64,000 nt of DNA, taken from NCBI RefSeq assembly GCF_951801035.1, contig NZ_CATOKT010000008.1, one strand, 5' to 3'. Of this stretch, positions 18,035-27,122 are shown one piece after another (the stretch's first letter is position 1; the number at the start of each line of letters is the position of its first letter). The notes under the pieces were generated by a model, which made no database searches, was not told the origin of the DNA, and saw only the letters and a list, made by a program, of their open reading frames with translations. The stretch comes from Adlercreutzia sp910585575. GTDB taxonomy: Bacteria; Actinomycetota; Coriobacteriia; Coriobacteriales; Eggerthellaceae. A program made the translations under genes and the position numbers.

Positions 18035-19984
18035 ATGTGCGGCTTTGTGAGTTTCATTGACGAAGGAAGCGGCTATGATCGCCGCGCGGTCATAGCCGCG
18101 ATGGCCGAGGCCATCGCCCATCGCGGGCCCGACTCGGACGGCTTTTTCGACGACGGGCGCTGCGCTTTGGGCTTTCGGCGGCTAGCCATTATCGATTTGG
18201 AAGGAGCCCAGCAACCTCTCGTTAACGAGGACGGCACTTTGGTGCTGGTATTCAACGGCGAGATCTACAACTACCGCGAGCTGCGCGACCAGCTCCGCGC
18301 CGCGGGCCATCGGTTTTCCACCCAGGGAGACGGCGAGGTTGTGCTTCACGGCTTCGAGCAATGGGGCGACTCCCTGCTCGCCCATCTGCGCGGCATGTTC
18401 GCCTTTGCGCTGTACAACCGCCGCACGGGTGAAGTGTTCTGCGCCCGAGACGCTTTCGGCATCAAACCGCTGTACTACCAGGATCAAGGTGCGCGCCTTC
18501 TGTTCGCGTCGGAAATCAAGGGGCTCTTACCTCATCCCCGATTCGCGAAAGAGCTGCATGCGGAGCGTCTCACCACCTACTTGTGCATGGAGTACCAACC
18601 CGATGATGCGACCTTGTTCAAGGGCGTGCGCAAGCTGCCTGCCGGCCACTGGATGCGCTGGCGACAAGGGAAATGTCAGGTGCAGCGTTGGTTCTGGCCG
18701 CGCTACGCCCCCGATGGAGCCACCTCTCTCGAGGAGAATGCGGCCCGTATCGATGACGCTCTGCGCGACTCGGTGCGCGCCCACGCCGTCGCCGACGTGG
18801 AAGTAGGCTGCTTTTTATCCGCCGGCGTCGACTCGAGCCTGGTAGCCCACAAGGCCTCACAGATCATGGACGCACGTACCTTTTCCATCGGCTACGGCGA
18901 GGAGCGCTTTTCCGAGCTGGCCGCCGCCAAGGACTTCGCGCGCACCGTAGGGTTGCGCACCCGCCAGAGCGTATTGGATGCCGCCTCGTTCTTCGATTCG
19001 GTGGGCGCCGTGCAGTACGCCCTGGATGAGCCGTTGCCCAACCCCTCGGCCATTCCCCTGTACCACCTGTGCTCCCTGGCGGCCGAGGACGTGAAGGTGG
19101 TCATGTCCGGCGAGGGCGCCGATGAGCTCTTTGGCGGCTACCCGTACTACCAGGAATGTCTCGCCTATGAGCCCTACGAGGCGGTGCCCGCGCCGCTGCG
19201 CCGCGCCTTGGGACGCGCTGCGGCGCACCTACCCGCCGGCACCCACGGGCGGCGCTTTCTCATGCGCGGCGCCCAGCCCTTTTCCCGCCGCTACCTGCGC
19301 TGGGAGTACAACTTCACCTTCGAAGAGGCCTGCGACCTGCTGCAGCCCGACCTGCTCGCTTCTCTCTCGGCATCCGGCAGTACAGCGCCGGAGCTGCGGA
19401 CAAACGGCAACGAGCAGACTCCACCCCACCCCCACCGCACAACGCTGAGCCGACCGCATTGCCCCATCCCACCCTGGGCGCTGGGCTGTGACCTTATCGA
19501 AATAGCCCAAAATGGTGAAATCGATGAGGTCACAGCTATGCAGACCCTTGACCTGCTCACCTGGCTGCAGCAAGACATCCTGCTGAAGGCCGACAAACTG
19601 TCCATGGCTGCCTCGCTGGAACTGAGGGTGCCGTTCCTCGATCGCACGGTCTGGGCCGCCGCCCGCGCACTCCCTACGCAGCAGCGAGTCGCACGCCACG
19701 AGACGAAAGTAGCCCTGCGGCGCGCCGCCACCAGGACGCTGCCGTCACGCACCGCTACTATGCCCAAGAAGGGATTTCTGACCCCCTTGGCTCAGTGGCT
19801 GCGCGAAGAGCCCTGGGCAGGCATGGTGCGGGAAGAGCTGAACAGCGAAACAGCGCGGCAGTACTTCCGCATCGATCGACTGAACGCGCTCCTTGACGAG
19901 CACCAATCTGGCACGCGCTCGCACATGAAGAAGATCTGGTCGGTCTACTGTTTCCTCATCTGGCACCGTCAGTTCTTCGAGTAG
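18035..19984 (+). CDS. asnB: Asparagine synthetase (glutamine-hydrolysing)
   Basis: The 649-residue product starts MCGFVSF; C2 is the nucleophile of the class II glutaminase domain (about residues 2-200). The synthetase domain follows with SAGVDSSLV (ATP PPi-loop) and the MSGEGADELFGGYPYY motif. An insertion of about 55 residues rich in proline, threonine and histidine (near 449-505) separates two parts of the synthetase domain. It lies 118 bp after the racemase on the same strand. It may make L-asparagine, or amidate a D-Asp cross-bridge as AsnH is known to do in lactic acid bacteria. Confidence 0.9.
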   Translation: MCGFVSFIDEGSGYDRRAVIAAMAEAIAHRGPDSDGFFDDGRCALGFRRLAIIDLEGAQQPLVNEDGTLVLVFNGEIYNYRELRDQLRAAGHRFSTQGDGEVVLHGFEQWGDSLLAHLRGMFAFALYNRRTGEVFCARDAFGIKPLYYQDQGARLLFASEIKGLLPHPRFAKELHAERLTTYLCMEYQPDDATLFKGVRKLPAGHWMRWRQGKCQVQRWFWPRYAPDGATSLEENAARIDDALRDSVRAHAVADVEVGCFLSAGVDSSLVAHKASQIMDARTFSIGYGEERFSELAAAKDFARTVGLRTRQSVLDAASFFDSVGAVQYALDEPLPNPSAIPLYHLCSLAAEDVKVVMSGEGADELFGGYPYYQECLAYEPYEAVPAPLRRALGRAAAHLPAGTHGRRFLMRGAQPFSRRYLRWEYNFTFEEACDLLQPDLLASLSASGSTAPELRTNGNEQTPPHPHRTTLSRPHCPIPPWALGCDLIEIAQNGEIDEVTAMQTLDLLTWLQQDILLKADKLSMAASLELRVPFLDRTVWAAARALPTQQRVARHETKVALRRAATRTLPSRTATMPKKGFLTPLAQWLREEPWAGMVREELNSETARQYFRIDRLNALLDEHQSGTRSHMKKIWSVYCFLIWHRQFFE

Positions 19985-20173
19985 CATCCATCTGCGAGAA
20001 TCCAATGCCGCCATCACAGCACGGAGCGCGGACATCGTGGCTTCAGGCGACAGGCAGCCATCGTGACCTGTGTCAGGCGAGCCTCGCTGCAGCGCCGCAA
20101 GTACGAACTGTCGCCGCGCAACGAAACGGGTCTAATCAACGCGCCGCCGCGCAGGCTCCGCCCTGCCAGCGCC

Positions 20174-20890
20174 TCATTCCGGCTCGATCATCGATTCGTC
20201 GCCGAGGCGATAGCCCTCGCGCCACACCGTTTGCAGATAGCGCGGCTTCGAGGGATCATCCTCTATCTTGTTGCGGATCTTGCGCACGAAGACAGCGATG
20301 CTCCCGGAATCGGGCATGTAGGCTTCGCCCCACACGTTGGCGATGATGTCCTGAGAGGAAAAGGCCTCACCCACATGATTGGCCAAAAAGGCAATGATCT
20401 GGAACTCCTTGGGCGTCAGATTCACGTATTGGCCGTGCACCAGCACCTCGTTGCGCTTCAGACGCACCTCCATGTCGCCCAGGCGCACCACTGATCGGTT
20501 GCGGCGCGGTGGCTCGTCGGGCGAGCCCAACCGCGCACGGCGCAGCAACGCCTCGATGCGCATGGACAGCTCCTGGCTGTTGAAGGGTTTGGCGATATAG
20601 TCGTCGCATCCAGCTGCAAACCCGACGCTTTTGTCCACGATGTCGCATTTTGCCGAAAGCATGATGATGGGCACACGAGCATCGCGCTCGCGCAAATCGC
20701 GGCAAAGGTCGAAGCCGTTCACCTCAGGCATCATTACATCCAAAATGACCAAGTCGGGGTTCTCCCGCTCGAAGGCCTCGAGAGCGAGCAGGCCGTCATA
20801 CACGGCAAAGCAGGTGTGTCCTGAGCGCTCGACAATCTTGCGCACCGCTTCGCAAATGTCCCGCTCGTCATCAGCAATCAGAATCTTCAT
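20174..20890 (-). CDS. OmpR/PhoB-family response regulator
   Basis: A 238-residue DNA-binding response regulator. The receiver domain (1-120) has acidic pair D7-D8, phospho-acceptor D51 (VILDVMMPE) and K101 (AKPF); the C-terminal winged helix (about 135-232) has YVNLTPKEFQIIAFL and the IRNKIEDDP segment. Its start codon lies within the 3' end of the kinase gene (20-bp overlap), so both are made from one transcript. With dmsAB upstream on the same strand it may control that reductase. Confidence 0.93.
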   Translation of the reverse strand: MKILIADDERDICEAVRKIVERSGHTCFAVYDGLLALEAFERENPDLVILDVMMPEVNGFDLCRDLRERDARVPIIMLSAKCDIVDKSVGFAAGCDDYIAKPFNSQELSMRIEALLRRARLGSPDEPPRRNRSVVRLGDMEVRLKRNEVLVHGQYVNLTPKEFQIIAFLANHVGEAFSSQDIIANVWGEAYMPDSGSIAVFVRKIRNKIEDDPSKPRYLQTVWREGYRLGDESMIEPE

Positions 20891-22598
20891 CGCTCTCCTC
20901 CTCGATTACCTCGGCGGGAATCCGCACGGTGAACGTGCTGCCCTCACCCACACAGCTCTCAACGCTCACTGTACCGCCCAGGGCCTCGGCGGTTTTCTTC
21001 ACCAGCGACAGCCCCAAACCGCTGCCGCGGTACTTCCGCGAGATGGACGCGTCGGCCTGCACGAACCGATCGAAGATGCCCTCGAGGCGATCTTCGGCAA
21101 TGCCGATACCCGTGTCGGCCACCGTCAGCACCAGCGTCGCGGTCTCCGGCTCAAACCCTGTCAGGAAATCAACCCGGCCGCCCCCATCCGTGAACTTTAC
21201 CGCGTTGCTCAGCAAATTGCCGAGAATTTTCTCGAGCTGTGTCCAGTCGCTACGTACCAGCGGTACCTCGGGCGCCACGGCGAACTGCAAATCGACGCCC
21301 TTCTTCTGCGCCAAAGGGGCCACCCCGTCCACCACCGTCGACGCCAAGTCCACCATGTCAACGGGATCGCGCGCAATTTCCAGTACGCCGGATTCCACGC
21401 GCACCATGTCGAGCACATTGTTGACCATCTCCAGCAGCACCTGGCTTTGGGCCTTTATCTTGTCGAAGCACTCACGGCTTTCGCGACTGTGCTGCTCGCC
21501 CGAAGTTTCCCACAGATCCACAAAGGCCAGAATGGAGGTGAGCGGCGTGCGCAACTCGTGACTCAAGATGGCCACAATGTTCGTGCGGTACTCGTTTTCC
21601 TGGGCCAGCTTGTCGTTCGACTGCTCCAATAGCTCGTTAGTGCGTGCCAGGGCCGCCCGCTGCTCCTCGAGCATCTCGTTGGCCTCGCGGTACAGCCGCG
21701 TCCGCGTATCAACCTTCTCTTCAAGCGTGGCGTAAAGGGCATCCAGCTCGCCGGCCATGGCTTTGACGCCAGCCGTCAGGTCGTTAATCTCCCGCACCCC
21801 GCCTTCGGGCGGCAACGGCGCCTGGAAGTTGCCCCGCCCCACCTCTTCCACGGCGGTCTCCAGATTGTTCAGTGGCTCGGTGACCCGTCGGCGGAAAAAT
21901 AGCAAGCTCGCCCCAAAGGTCACCGTCAGGAAAAGCACGAAGAAACCGATGATGAGCAGCGTATTGCGGTTGATACCCGCTTGATACAAGTCGGTGGGCA
22001 TGCTGATGCTGACAGCACCGCCGATATCGCCCACGGACAGCCCCTCTTTCGGGAAGCCCGTCACATCCAGCTCGCCAGCCGGACCACCGTGGCATTCAAG
22101 GCACGACTCCGTCAGATAGATAGCCCCCACATAGCGGTACTCGCGCTTGCCCTCTTCGTTTTCGACAAACCCCGTGTACTCGGCCACCCCTTCGTTGTAG
22201 AACGCATCGAGAGCCGCCTGCTCGAAGGCATCGGGGGCGTCCAGGGCATTGCGCGGGTCAAGACGCGTGTAGCGCAACTCGTACTGATCGTCGGTGCTCA
22301 TGGTGAACAGTTTGCCCACCGATTTGCCCACGAGCGAGCAGTACAGGCCTTTGAAGTTGTAGGTTCCGTCCCGGTCGTAGTTGATATTGGGCTGTTCGAA
22401 GTCGATGAAATCCCATGTGGCGCGCACAGACTTCTCCAGCACCTGCGCCTCGGCCAGCATCTGCTCTTCCATCTGACGCGCTTGCTCACGGTAGGAAAGC
22501 TCGCCGAACAACGCAATGAGCACCACCGCCACTACGGTCATCAGGGCTATGTAGCGCACGACAAGTGGACGGGCGCGCCGCGCTCCCCTCTTCCCCAT
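20871..22598 (-). CDS. Sensor histidine kinase with periplasmic heme-c motif (Tll0287-like domain)
   Basis: The 575-residue product has a first membrane helix at about 13-33, an extracytoplasmic domain (34-210) resembling the Tll0287-like/DUF3365 domain, and a CLECH heme-attachment motif at residues 166-170, a second helix (212-235), HAMP (236-290), a coiled linker, then a kinase core with SHELRTPL (H347) and the N box and glycine boxes (LLSNAVKF, DTGIGIAEDR, GSGLGLSL). It would sense redox state, NO or oxygen through a heme. The start at 22598 has a strong AGGAGG; an in-frame ATG 11 codons upstream has none. It lies 115 bp after dmsB and overlaps the regulator gene. Confidence 0.9.
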   Translation of the reverse strand: MGKRGARRARPLVVRYIALMTVVAVVLIALFGELSYREQARQMEEQMLAEAQVLEKSVRATWDFIDFEQPNINYDRDGTYNFKGLYCSLVGKSVGKLFTMSTDDQYELRYTRLDPRNALDAPDAFEQAALDAFYNEGVAEYTGFVENEEGKREYRYVGAIYLTESCLECHGGPAGELDVTGFPKEGLSVGDIGGAVSISMPTDLYQAGINRNTLLIIGFFVLFLTVTFGASLLFFRRRVTEPLNNLETAVEEVGRGNFQAPLPPEGGVREINDLTAGVKAMAGELDALYATLEEKVDTRTRLYREANEMLEEQRAALARTNELLEQSNDKLAQENEYRTNIVAILSHELRTPLTSILAFVDLWETSGEQHSRESRECFDKIKAQSQVLLEMVNNVLDMVRVESGVLEIARDPVDMVDLASTVVDGVAPLAQKKGVDLQFAVAPEVPLVRSDWTQLEKILGNLLSNAVKFTDGGGRVDFLTGFEPETATLVLTVADTGIGIAEDRLEGIFDRFVQADASISRKYRGSGLGLSLVKKTAEALGGTVSVESCVGEGSTFTVRIPAEVIEEESDEDSDC

Positions 22599-22662
22599 GA
22601 ATGCCTCCTGAATCACCACTCGATTCTTCATGACACCCTGTCAGCGTACCCCGAAACCACAG

Positions 22663-22694
22663 CGAGCCGCAAGCCCAAAGAGGGCCTGCGGCTC
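22663..22694 (-). other. Hairpin between dmsB-like gene and the sensor kinase gene
   Basis: An 8- to 12-bp inverted repeat (GAGCCGCAAGCCC with GGGCCTGCGGCTC, one mismatch) lies in the 115-bp gap. No T run follows on the minus strand; it could set apart dmsAB from the two-component genes or protect the transcript end. Confidence 0.45.
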
Positions 22695-22713
22695 TGGCTG
22701 ATGGGAGGGTTCG

Positions 22714-23289
22714 CTACAGGACGATGGGCACACCCTCGTCCTCGAGAGCCACGGAACGCGCTTTGATGAGCGTGTGCGAGCCCGTCGTGTCTTCGCCAAG
22801 AACCGGCAGGGTGGTTACCAGGTCGGCACCGTACTTCGCCGCCAGCTCTTCCACATCACCGAAATCGAGGGCACGGTAGGGACAGGCCTCCACGCAGGCC
22901 GGCAGATAGCCCGCCTCGCGCCACTCGGCGCAGCTGTCGCACTTCACCGACAGGCCCGTTACCTCATCAATCTGCGGGTGCCCGTAGGGACAGGCGTTCA
23001 CGCAGGAGGAGCAGCCGATACAGGCCTCGGCGTCGCGCACCACGGCACCGTCCTCGTTCTTGTCGATGGCGCCCGTGGGGCACTTCGCCATGCAGGCGGG
23101 CATCTCGCAGTGATTGCAGGAGGCCGACACGTGGTACATCTTCGGGGTAGGATAGGCACCTGTCTGGCGGCTCGTCACCTTGCGCAGCACAGGGCCCACG
23201 CCCAAACGGTTCTTGTCCTTGCAGGCCACTTGGCAGGTTTTGCAGCCGGCACAGCGCGTCTGATCGTAGTAGAAACCAATTTGCGTCAT
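22714..23289 (-). CDS. DmsB-like four-cluster ferredoxin subunit
   Basis: The 191-residue product has four cysteine groups for [4Fe-4S] clusters, with the usual crosswise pairing: CAGCKTCQVAC, CNHCEMPACMAKC, CIGCSSCVNAC, and CDSC followed by CVEAC. It is the electron-transfer subunit of a molybdoenzyme of the DMSO reductase family, and passes electrons from a quinol or other donor to the catalytic subunit. It starts 12 bp after the gene for the catalytic subunit. No DmsC-type anchor gene is in the same operon. Confidence 0.93.
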   Translation of the reverse strand: MTQIGFYYDQTRCAGCKTCQVACKDKNRLGVGPVLRKVTSRQTGAYPTPKMYHVSASCNHCEMPACMAKCPTGAIDKNEDGAVVRDAEACIGCSSCVNACPYGHPQIDEVTGLSVKCDSCAEWREAGYLPACVEACPYRALDFGDVEELAAKYGADLVTTLPVLGEDTTGSHTLIKARSVALEDEGVPIVL

Positions 23290-23301
23290 GATCGCTCCCC
23301 C

Positions 23302-25926
23302 TTAAACCAGCTCGACGATACGCTGCGGCAATTCGCAGTCCGGCACCAGCGCCTCGCCCTCGTATTTCTCGAAATTGCAGTTGTAGTTGTTGTAGCCCGA
23401 CGTACCCATGCCGCTGGCCACTGTTCCGCACAGCATATTGTCCATACCGGCGCGGTCAACGCCCTCGTCCTCGTCGAAGTCCATCCAGGCACCGTGGGGC
23501 AGCCCCACACAGCCGGGCATGAGAATCTCGGTGACCGAAGCCGTGCGCAGCGTGGCGCCGTGGGCGTTGTACACGCGCACGGTGTCGCCGTCGGCCACGC
23601 CCTTGGCCGCCGCGTCCGACGCGTTGAGGAACACCGGGTTGGCCCAGGCCTCGCGCAGCCACGGCAGGTTGTCGAGCACGCCGTGGGCACGGCGCAGGTA
23701 GTGCGGGTTGTACACGATAAAGGGGTACTCGCTGGGTTCGCCGCCGATAACGCGGTCGGCGAACATGCCCTCGCGACCCTCGGGCGCCTCCACATAGGTG
23801 GGATAGGGCTTGAAGGTGCCATCGGGGCTGTAGCCCATGGAGTTGAGCATGTCGGCCTTGTACTGGCAGTAGACCTCGAACTTGCCCGACTCGCTCGGAC
23901 GCGGATTGGCCTCAGGGTCGGCAATATAGTCGGCGTAGCCGATGTAGCCGTAATTATCCCCTTCGGCGCGCTTGATGGTGAAGCAGCCGTCAGCCAGGAA
24001 CTGGTCGATGGCCACGGCTCCCTCCTGGGGCTCACCCTCGCACTCCCAACGGTCGATGTCCTCCTGGGTCACCGTGACCAGGGGCACGTACTCACCCGTC
24101 TCGTCCATGTAGCCCGCGCCGAGAATCTGGTTGAAGAACTGCTGCTTCTCGCTGACCGGCCACATTTCCGCCGTGGGAAGACCCAGCTTGTCCGCCAGCA
24201 ACATGCCGATCTCCTGATCGGTCTTGGCCTCGAACAGCGGGTCGGTCACCTGGGTGTACACGATCACCGTCTCGCGGCTGCGCTGATGGCCGGGGAAGCC
24301 GCCGACGCGCTCCCATTCTGTAGTGATGGGCAGCACAATGTCCGCGTACTTCGCCTGAGCGTTGAAGAAATGGGACGTGCAGGTGACGAACTCCATCTGG
24401 CGAATGGCCTGCACCGCCGTGGCCGCCGCGGGCGTGCATTGGATCATGGCGCTGCCCTCGAAGGAGAGGTACTTGATGTCGGCCTCTTTGATGTCCTGGG
24501 CGTTGAAGACCTCGGAGTACGCGAATCCGGTGCTGTTGTACTTGCCATCGAGGATGCTCTGCCACAGCAGCGGAGCCGAAATGCTGTCGGGAATGGGATT
24601 TTCCACCCACGCCGCGCCCGAGTCGCCGTAGTACACCAGCTCGGGGCCGTTCGTACCCGCAAAGGTCTTGTAGGCGCCGCCGCAGGCATGGCCCGACTTG
24701 CCCATGTGGCCGCCCATAGCGCCCACAGTCATGAGCAGCTGAGGCACGTTGTCTGCGCTTGAGCAACGGGCCAAGGCGTAATTGTGCAGCAGCATGACCG
24801 CATGGTCCTTGCCGATGGTGGACGCGAACCACTTGATGTCGTCGACCGAGGTACCGCAGATGGCACTCGCCCATTCCGCCGTCTTAGGGGTATCGTCGTA
24901 GGCGCCCTCAAGGTAATCGCGGAAGTTCTCGTTGAGCTTGGCGCCCTCCGGCATATGATTGGCGTCGAAGCCGACGCAGTACTTGTCGAGGAAGTCCTGA
25001 TCTACCACGTCCTGCGCGAGCATCTCGTAGGCCACACCCAACAGGAAGGCCGTATCCGTTCCGGGAAGTACTGGCACCCAGCGCGCATCGAAGTAGGCCG
25101 CCGTGGCGTTGTAGGAAGGCCCAACGTAGACGAACTGCACGCCGGCATCCTTCGCCTCGTTGAAGTTGTTCATCGTGGTGCCACCCGATGACCAGGCAGA
25201 GTTGCCGCCCATAAGCACGATGGTCTCGGCGTTCTTGTTGTCGAAGCGGTCGTTGGTCTCGCCCAAATCGCAACCGGGAAGGCCCAGCGAAGTCATATTG
25301 AAGGCATAGACACCGTTAGAACTGGTGTCGGAGATGGAGATATAGCCGCCCATCTGCGCCAGCACCATATCGATGCCCGGACCGTAGTTCGCAATGACCG
25401 AGCGCGGACCGTAGGTGTCGTAGATGCGCTGCACTTCGCCGGCAATAAGCTCGATGGCCTCATCCCAGGAGATGCGCTCCCACTCGTCCTTGCCGCGCAG
25501 CTCGCCGCGAGCCGCGTCGCCGCCACCGGGCTGCCAGTTCTTGCGCTTCATGGGAAACTTGAGGCGGTCTTCGCCGAAGCACTGCCACTGCTGGGAGCGG
25601 CCGCGCGGGCAGCCGCGCTGCTGCAGCCACTCGAAGCTGTCCTCATGGGACGTATCGCTTCCCTGGCGCGCCGGGACGCCGTCTTTCACCAGCACCTTGT
25701 TAACGCAACGGCCGCCGCAATTGTGCCAGCACGCCGCCGAGATCCACGTTCCCTCGTCTACCGGAGCATCAGTGCCGGTCTCGGAAAGAGCCTCGTCCTG
25801 CGTCTGCGGCGCACAGGCCGCCAGCGTCGACAGCGAGCCCGCTGCCAGCACACCGGCCGCGCTTCCCTTCAAAAAGCCGCGGCGCGTCAGGCCGGACTGG
25901 ACGGGCATCATGCGAGATTTGCTCAT
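23302..25926 (-). CDS. Tat-exported DMSO reductase family molybdopterin oxidoreductase, DmsA-like
   Basis: The 874-residue catalytic subunit has a twin-arginine signal (TRRGFLKG at residues 14-21, then a hydrophobic stretch ending in AAC), an N-terminal [4Fe-4S] motif C66-x3-C70-x3-C74 and C106, and a bis-MGD fold. A SDTSSNG segment near residue 199-205 aligns with the GDYSSAQ region of E. coli DmsA, so a serine ligand to Mo is likely. The substrate cannot be told from the sequence; the family covers sulfoxides, N-oxides and catechol dehydroxylation. It is the first gene of a run dmsA-dmsB-kinase-regulator, with palindromic sites in the promoter region. Confidence 0.92.
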   Translation of the reverse strand: MSKSRMMPVQSGLTRRGFLKGSAAGVLAAGSLSTLAACAPQTQDEALSETGTDAPVDEGTWISAACWHNCGGRCVNKVLVKDGVPARQGSDTSHEDSFEWLQQRGCPRGRSQQWQCFGEDRLKFPMKRKNWQPGGGDAARGELRGKDEWERISWDEAIELIAGEVQRIYDTYGPRSVIANYGPGIDMVLAQMGGYISISDTSSNGVYAFNMTSLGLPGCDLGETNDRFDNKNAETIVLMGGNSAWSSGGTTMNNFNEAKDAGVQFVYVGPSYNATAAYFDARWVPVLPGTDTAFLLGVAYEMLAQDVVDQDFLDKYCVGFDANHMPEGAKLNENFRDYLEGAYDDTPKTAEWASAICGTSVDDIKWFASTIGKDHAVMLLHNYALARCSSADNVPQLLMTVGAMGGHMGKSGHACGGAYKTFAGTNGPELVYYGDSGAAWVENPIPDSISAPLLWQSILDGKYNSTGFAYSEVFNAQDIKEADIKYLSFEGSAMIQCTPAAATAVQAIRQMEFVTCTSHFFNAQAKYADIVLPITTEWERVGGFPGHQRSRETVIVYTQVTDPLFEAKTDQEIGMLLADKLGLPTAEMWPVSEKQQFFNQILGAGYMDETGEYVPLVTVTQEDIDRWECEGEPQEGAVAIDQFLADGCFTIKRAEGDNYGYIGYADYIADPEANPRPSESGKFEVYCQYKADMLNSMGYSPDGTFKPYPTYVEAPEGREGMFADRVIGGEPSEYPFIVYNPHYLRRAHGVLDNLPWLREAWANPVFLNASDAAAKGVADGDTVRVYNAHGATLRTASVTEILMPGCVGLPHGAWMDFDEDEGVDRAGMDNMLCGTVASGMGTSGYNNYNCNFEKYEGEALVPDCELPQRIVELV

Positions 25927-26026
25927 GGCATCCCCCTACTTCTTAATTCTTCGGGCGGGAAGCCCTCTCTGCGCCTTCCCGCTTTCCACATTCCCCACTA
26001 TAAGAAGCAGCAAATCAGGCAACAAG

Positions 26027-26082
26027 ATACCACGACGGTAACCCCGTTGGTATTTGAGTAAGCAAGATTACCAGGCGGTAAG
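26027..26082. promoter_or_regulatory. Palindromic TACC/GGTA sites in the dmsA divergent promoter
   Basis: Between dmsA and its divergent neighbour, 26027-26053 pairs ATACCA with TGGTAT and ACGG with CCGT around a 5-nt centre, and 26068-26081 is a perfect TTACC-AGGC-GGTAA palindrome. These look like operators of a dimeric regulator, perhaps a LuxR-type or the neighbouring response regulator. Confidence 0.55.
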
Positions 26083-26181
26083 GGTTGCAGGCCTCTGTGC
26101 ACAGAATTGGGTGGTACTCGGGTCAAGTTCTGTGCTAGGGTACTCAGTGAAACCGATCATAATGAAGGAAGAGGAGCCTTT

Positions 26182-26901
26182 ATGCGGTTTGCCATCGCTC
26201 TTGCCCTTTCGCTTGTTCTGGTGTACCTGTGCGCCAAGCCGCTGAAGAAGCATCCGGTGCCGTTCTACGTGGGCGCCATCGCACTGGTCGGCGTTTATTT
26301 CTGGGGCATGCAGGCCAGCGTGCACAACGAGCTGTGGAACTACTTCCAGCCGCTCATGCAACGCTGCGCGCTGGCGTTCCTCCTTTTCAGCGTGGTCATG
26401 TTCGTGGGCGTGCTTGACGAGAAGTCCCGCCTGCGCGCCCATTTGATGCCTATCCGCCGCCAGCTTTCCATTTTGGCGTGCATTTTCGCCGTGGGCCATA
26501 TTGTGTTTTACGGCTCGTCCTACCTCATGCGACTTTCGGGCGCGTTCAACGCCAACCTTATGTTCTCACTGGGCCTGGCCGCCATTATTACTCTGCTCAT
26601 GGCGGTGCTGGGCGTTACTTCGTTCCAGATTGTCAAGCATGGCATAACCGCTGCTGCCTGGAAGCGCATTCAAAAGCTTGCCTACCCCTTCTACCTGCTT
26701 ATCTACGTGCACCTGCTACTGCTTCTTGCCCCTAGCGCAGCCGCCGGCAACAGCGTTGCGGTGCTCAGCGTAGCCGTCTACTCAATCGTGACGGGCGCCT
26801 ACGTCGTGCTGCGCCTCCGCAAGGCCCTGGCGGAGCGCACCGCAACCGCCGTCCGCCCCTCCCCCGCGTTGGACACCGACCTTGAGGTGGCGGGGGCGTA
26901 A
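26182..26901 (+). CDS. Ferric-reductase-like heme membrane protein
   Basis: A 239-residue membrane protein with six or seven hydrophobic segments and histidines in helix contexts (GHIVFYGSS, IVKHGI and YVHLLLL), as in the ferric reductase-like transmembrane domain and the MsrQ/YedZ heme-b proteins. It may take electrons from the quinone pool and pass them to an exported enzyme. The ATG at 26182 has a GAGG site upstream. It is divergent from dmsA with shared palindromes in between, so a role in electron supply to DmsAB is plausible. A terminator follows. Confidence 0.65.
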   Translation: MRFAIALALSLVLVYLCAKPLKKHPVPFYVGAIALVGVYFWGMQASVHNELWNYFQPLMQRCALAFLLFSVVMFVGVLDEKSRLRAHLMPIRRQLSILACIFAVGHIVFYGSSYLMRLSGAFNANLMFSLGLAAIITLLMAVLGVTSFQIVKHGITAAAWKRIQKLAYPFYLLIYVHLLLLLAPSAAAGNSVAVLSVAVYSIVTGAYVVLRLRKALAERTATAVRPSPALDTDLEVAGA

Positions 26902-26933
26902 GCAAACTCGTTGATCTTACTTGCTTCACCTTT

Positions 26934-26971
26934 GAGCCCCTTGGCCTCTCACGGGCCAAGGGGCTCTTTTT
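26934..26971 (+). terminator. Terminator after the ferric-reductase-like gene
   Basis: A 12-bp stem GAGCCCCTTGGC/GCCAAGGGGCTC with an 8-nt loop is followed by TTTTT. Confidence 0.93.
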
Positions 26972-27061
26972 GAATCGCTCCGTAAAAAATCTTCCTTGTT
27001 CGTTTCTGAAGAAACGCCTCCCCTCGCCAGTGCGCTATGCTTTCTTGCAAAGGCTAGCCTG

Positions 27062-27099
27062 TTTCAATTCTATTAATAATTTGGTATAGTATATATGCC
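27062..27099 (+). promoter_or_regulatory. Candidate promoter and operator of brnTA
   Basis: TTTCAA (27062-27067), 17 bp, TATAGT (27085-27090). An imperfect palindrome GGTATA-N5-TATGCC (27083-27099) covers the -10 box, where a BrnA-type autorepressor could bind. The region is more AT-rich than its surroundings. Confidence 0.45.
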
Positions 27100-27122
27100 A
27101 ATTCTCTGCATAGGAGAGTGGT

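Noticed and set aside
26107..26181. Extended N-terminus of the ferric-reductase-like protein
   Set aside because: The upstream 25 codons have no ribosome-binding site and are not hydrophobic; the ATG at 26182 has a GAGG site.
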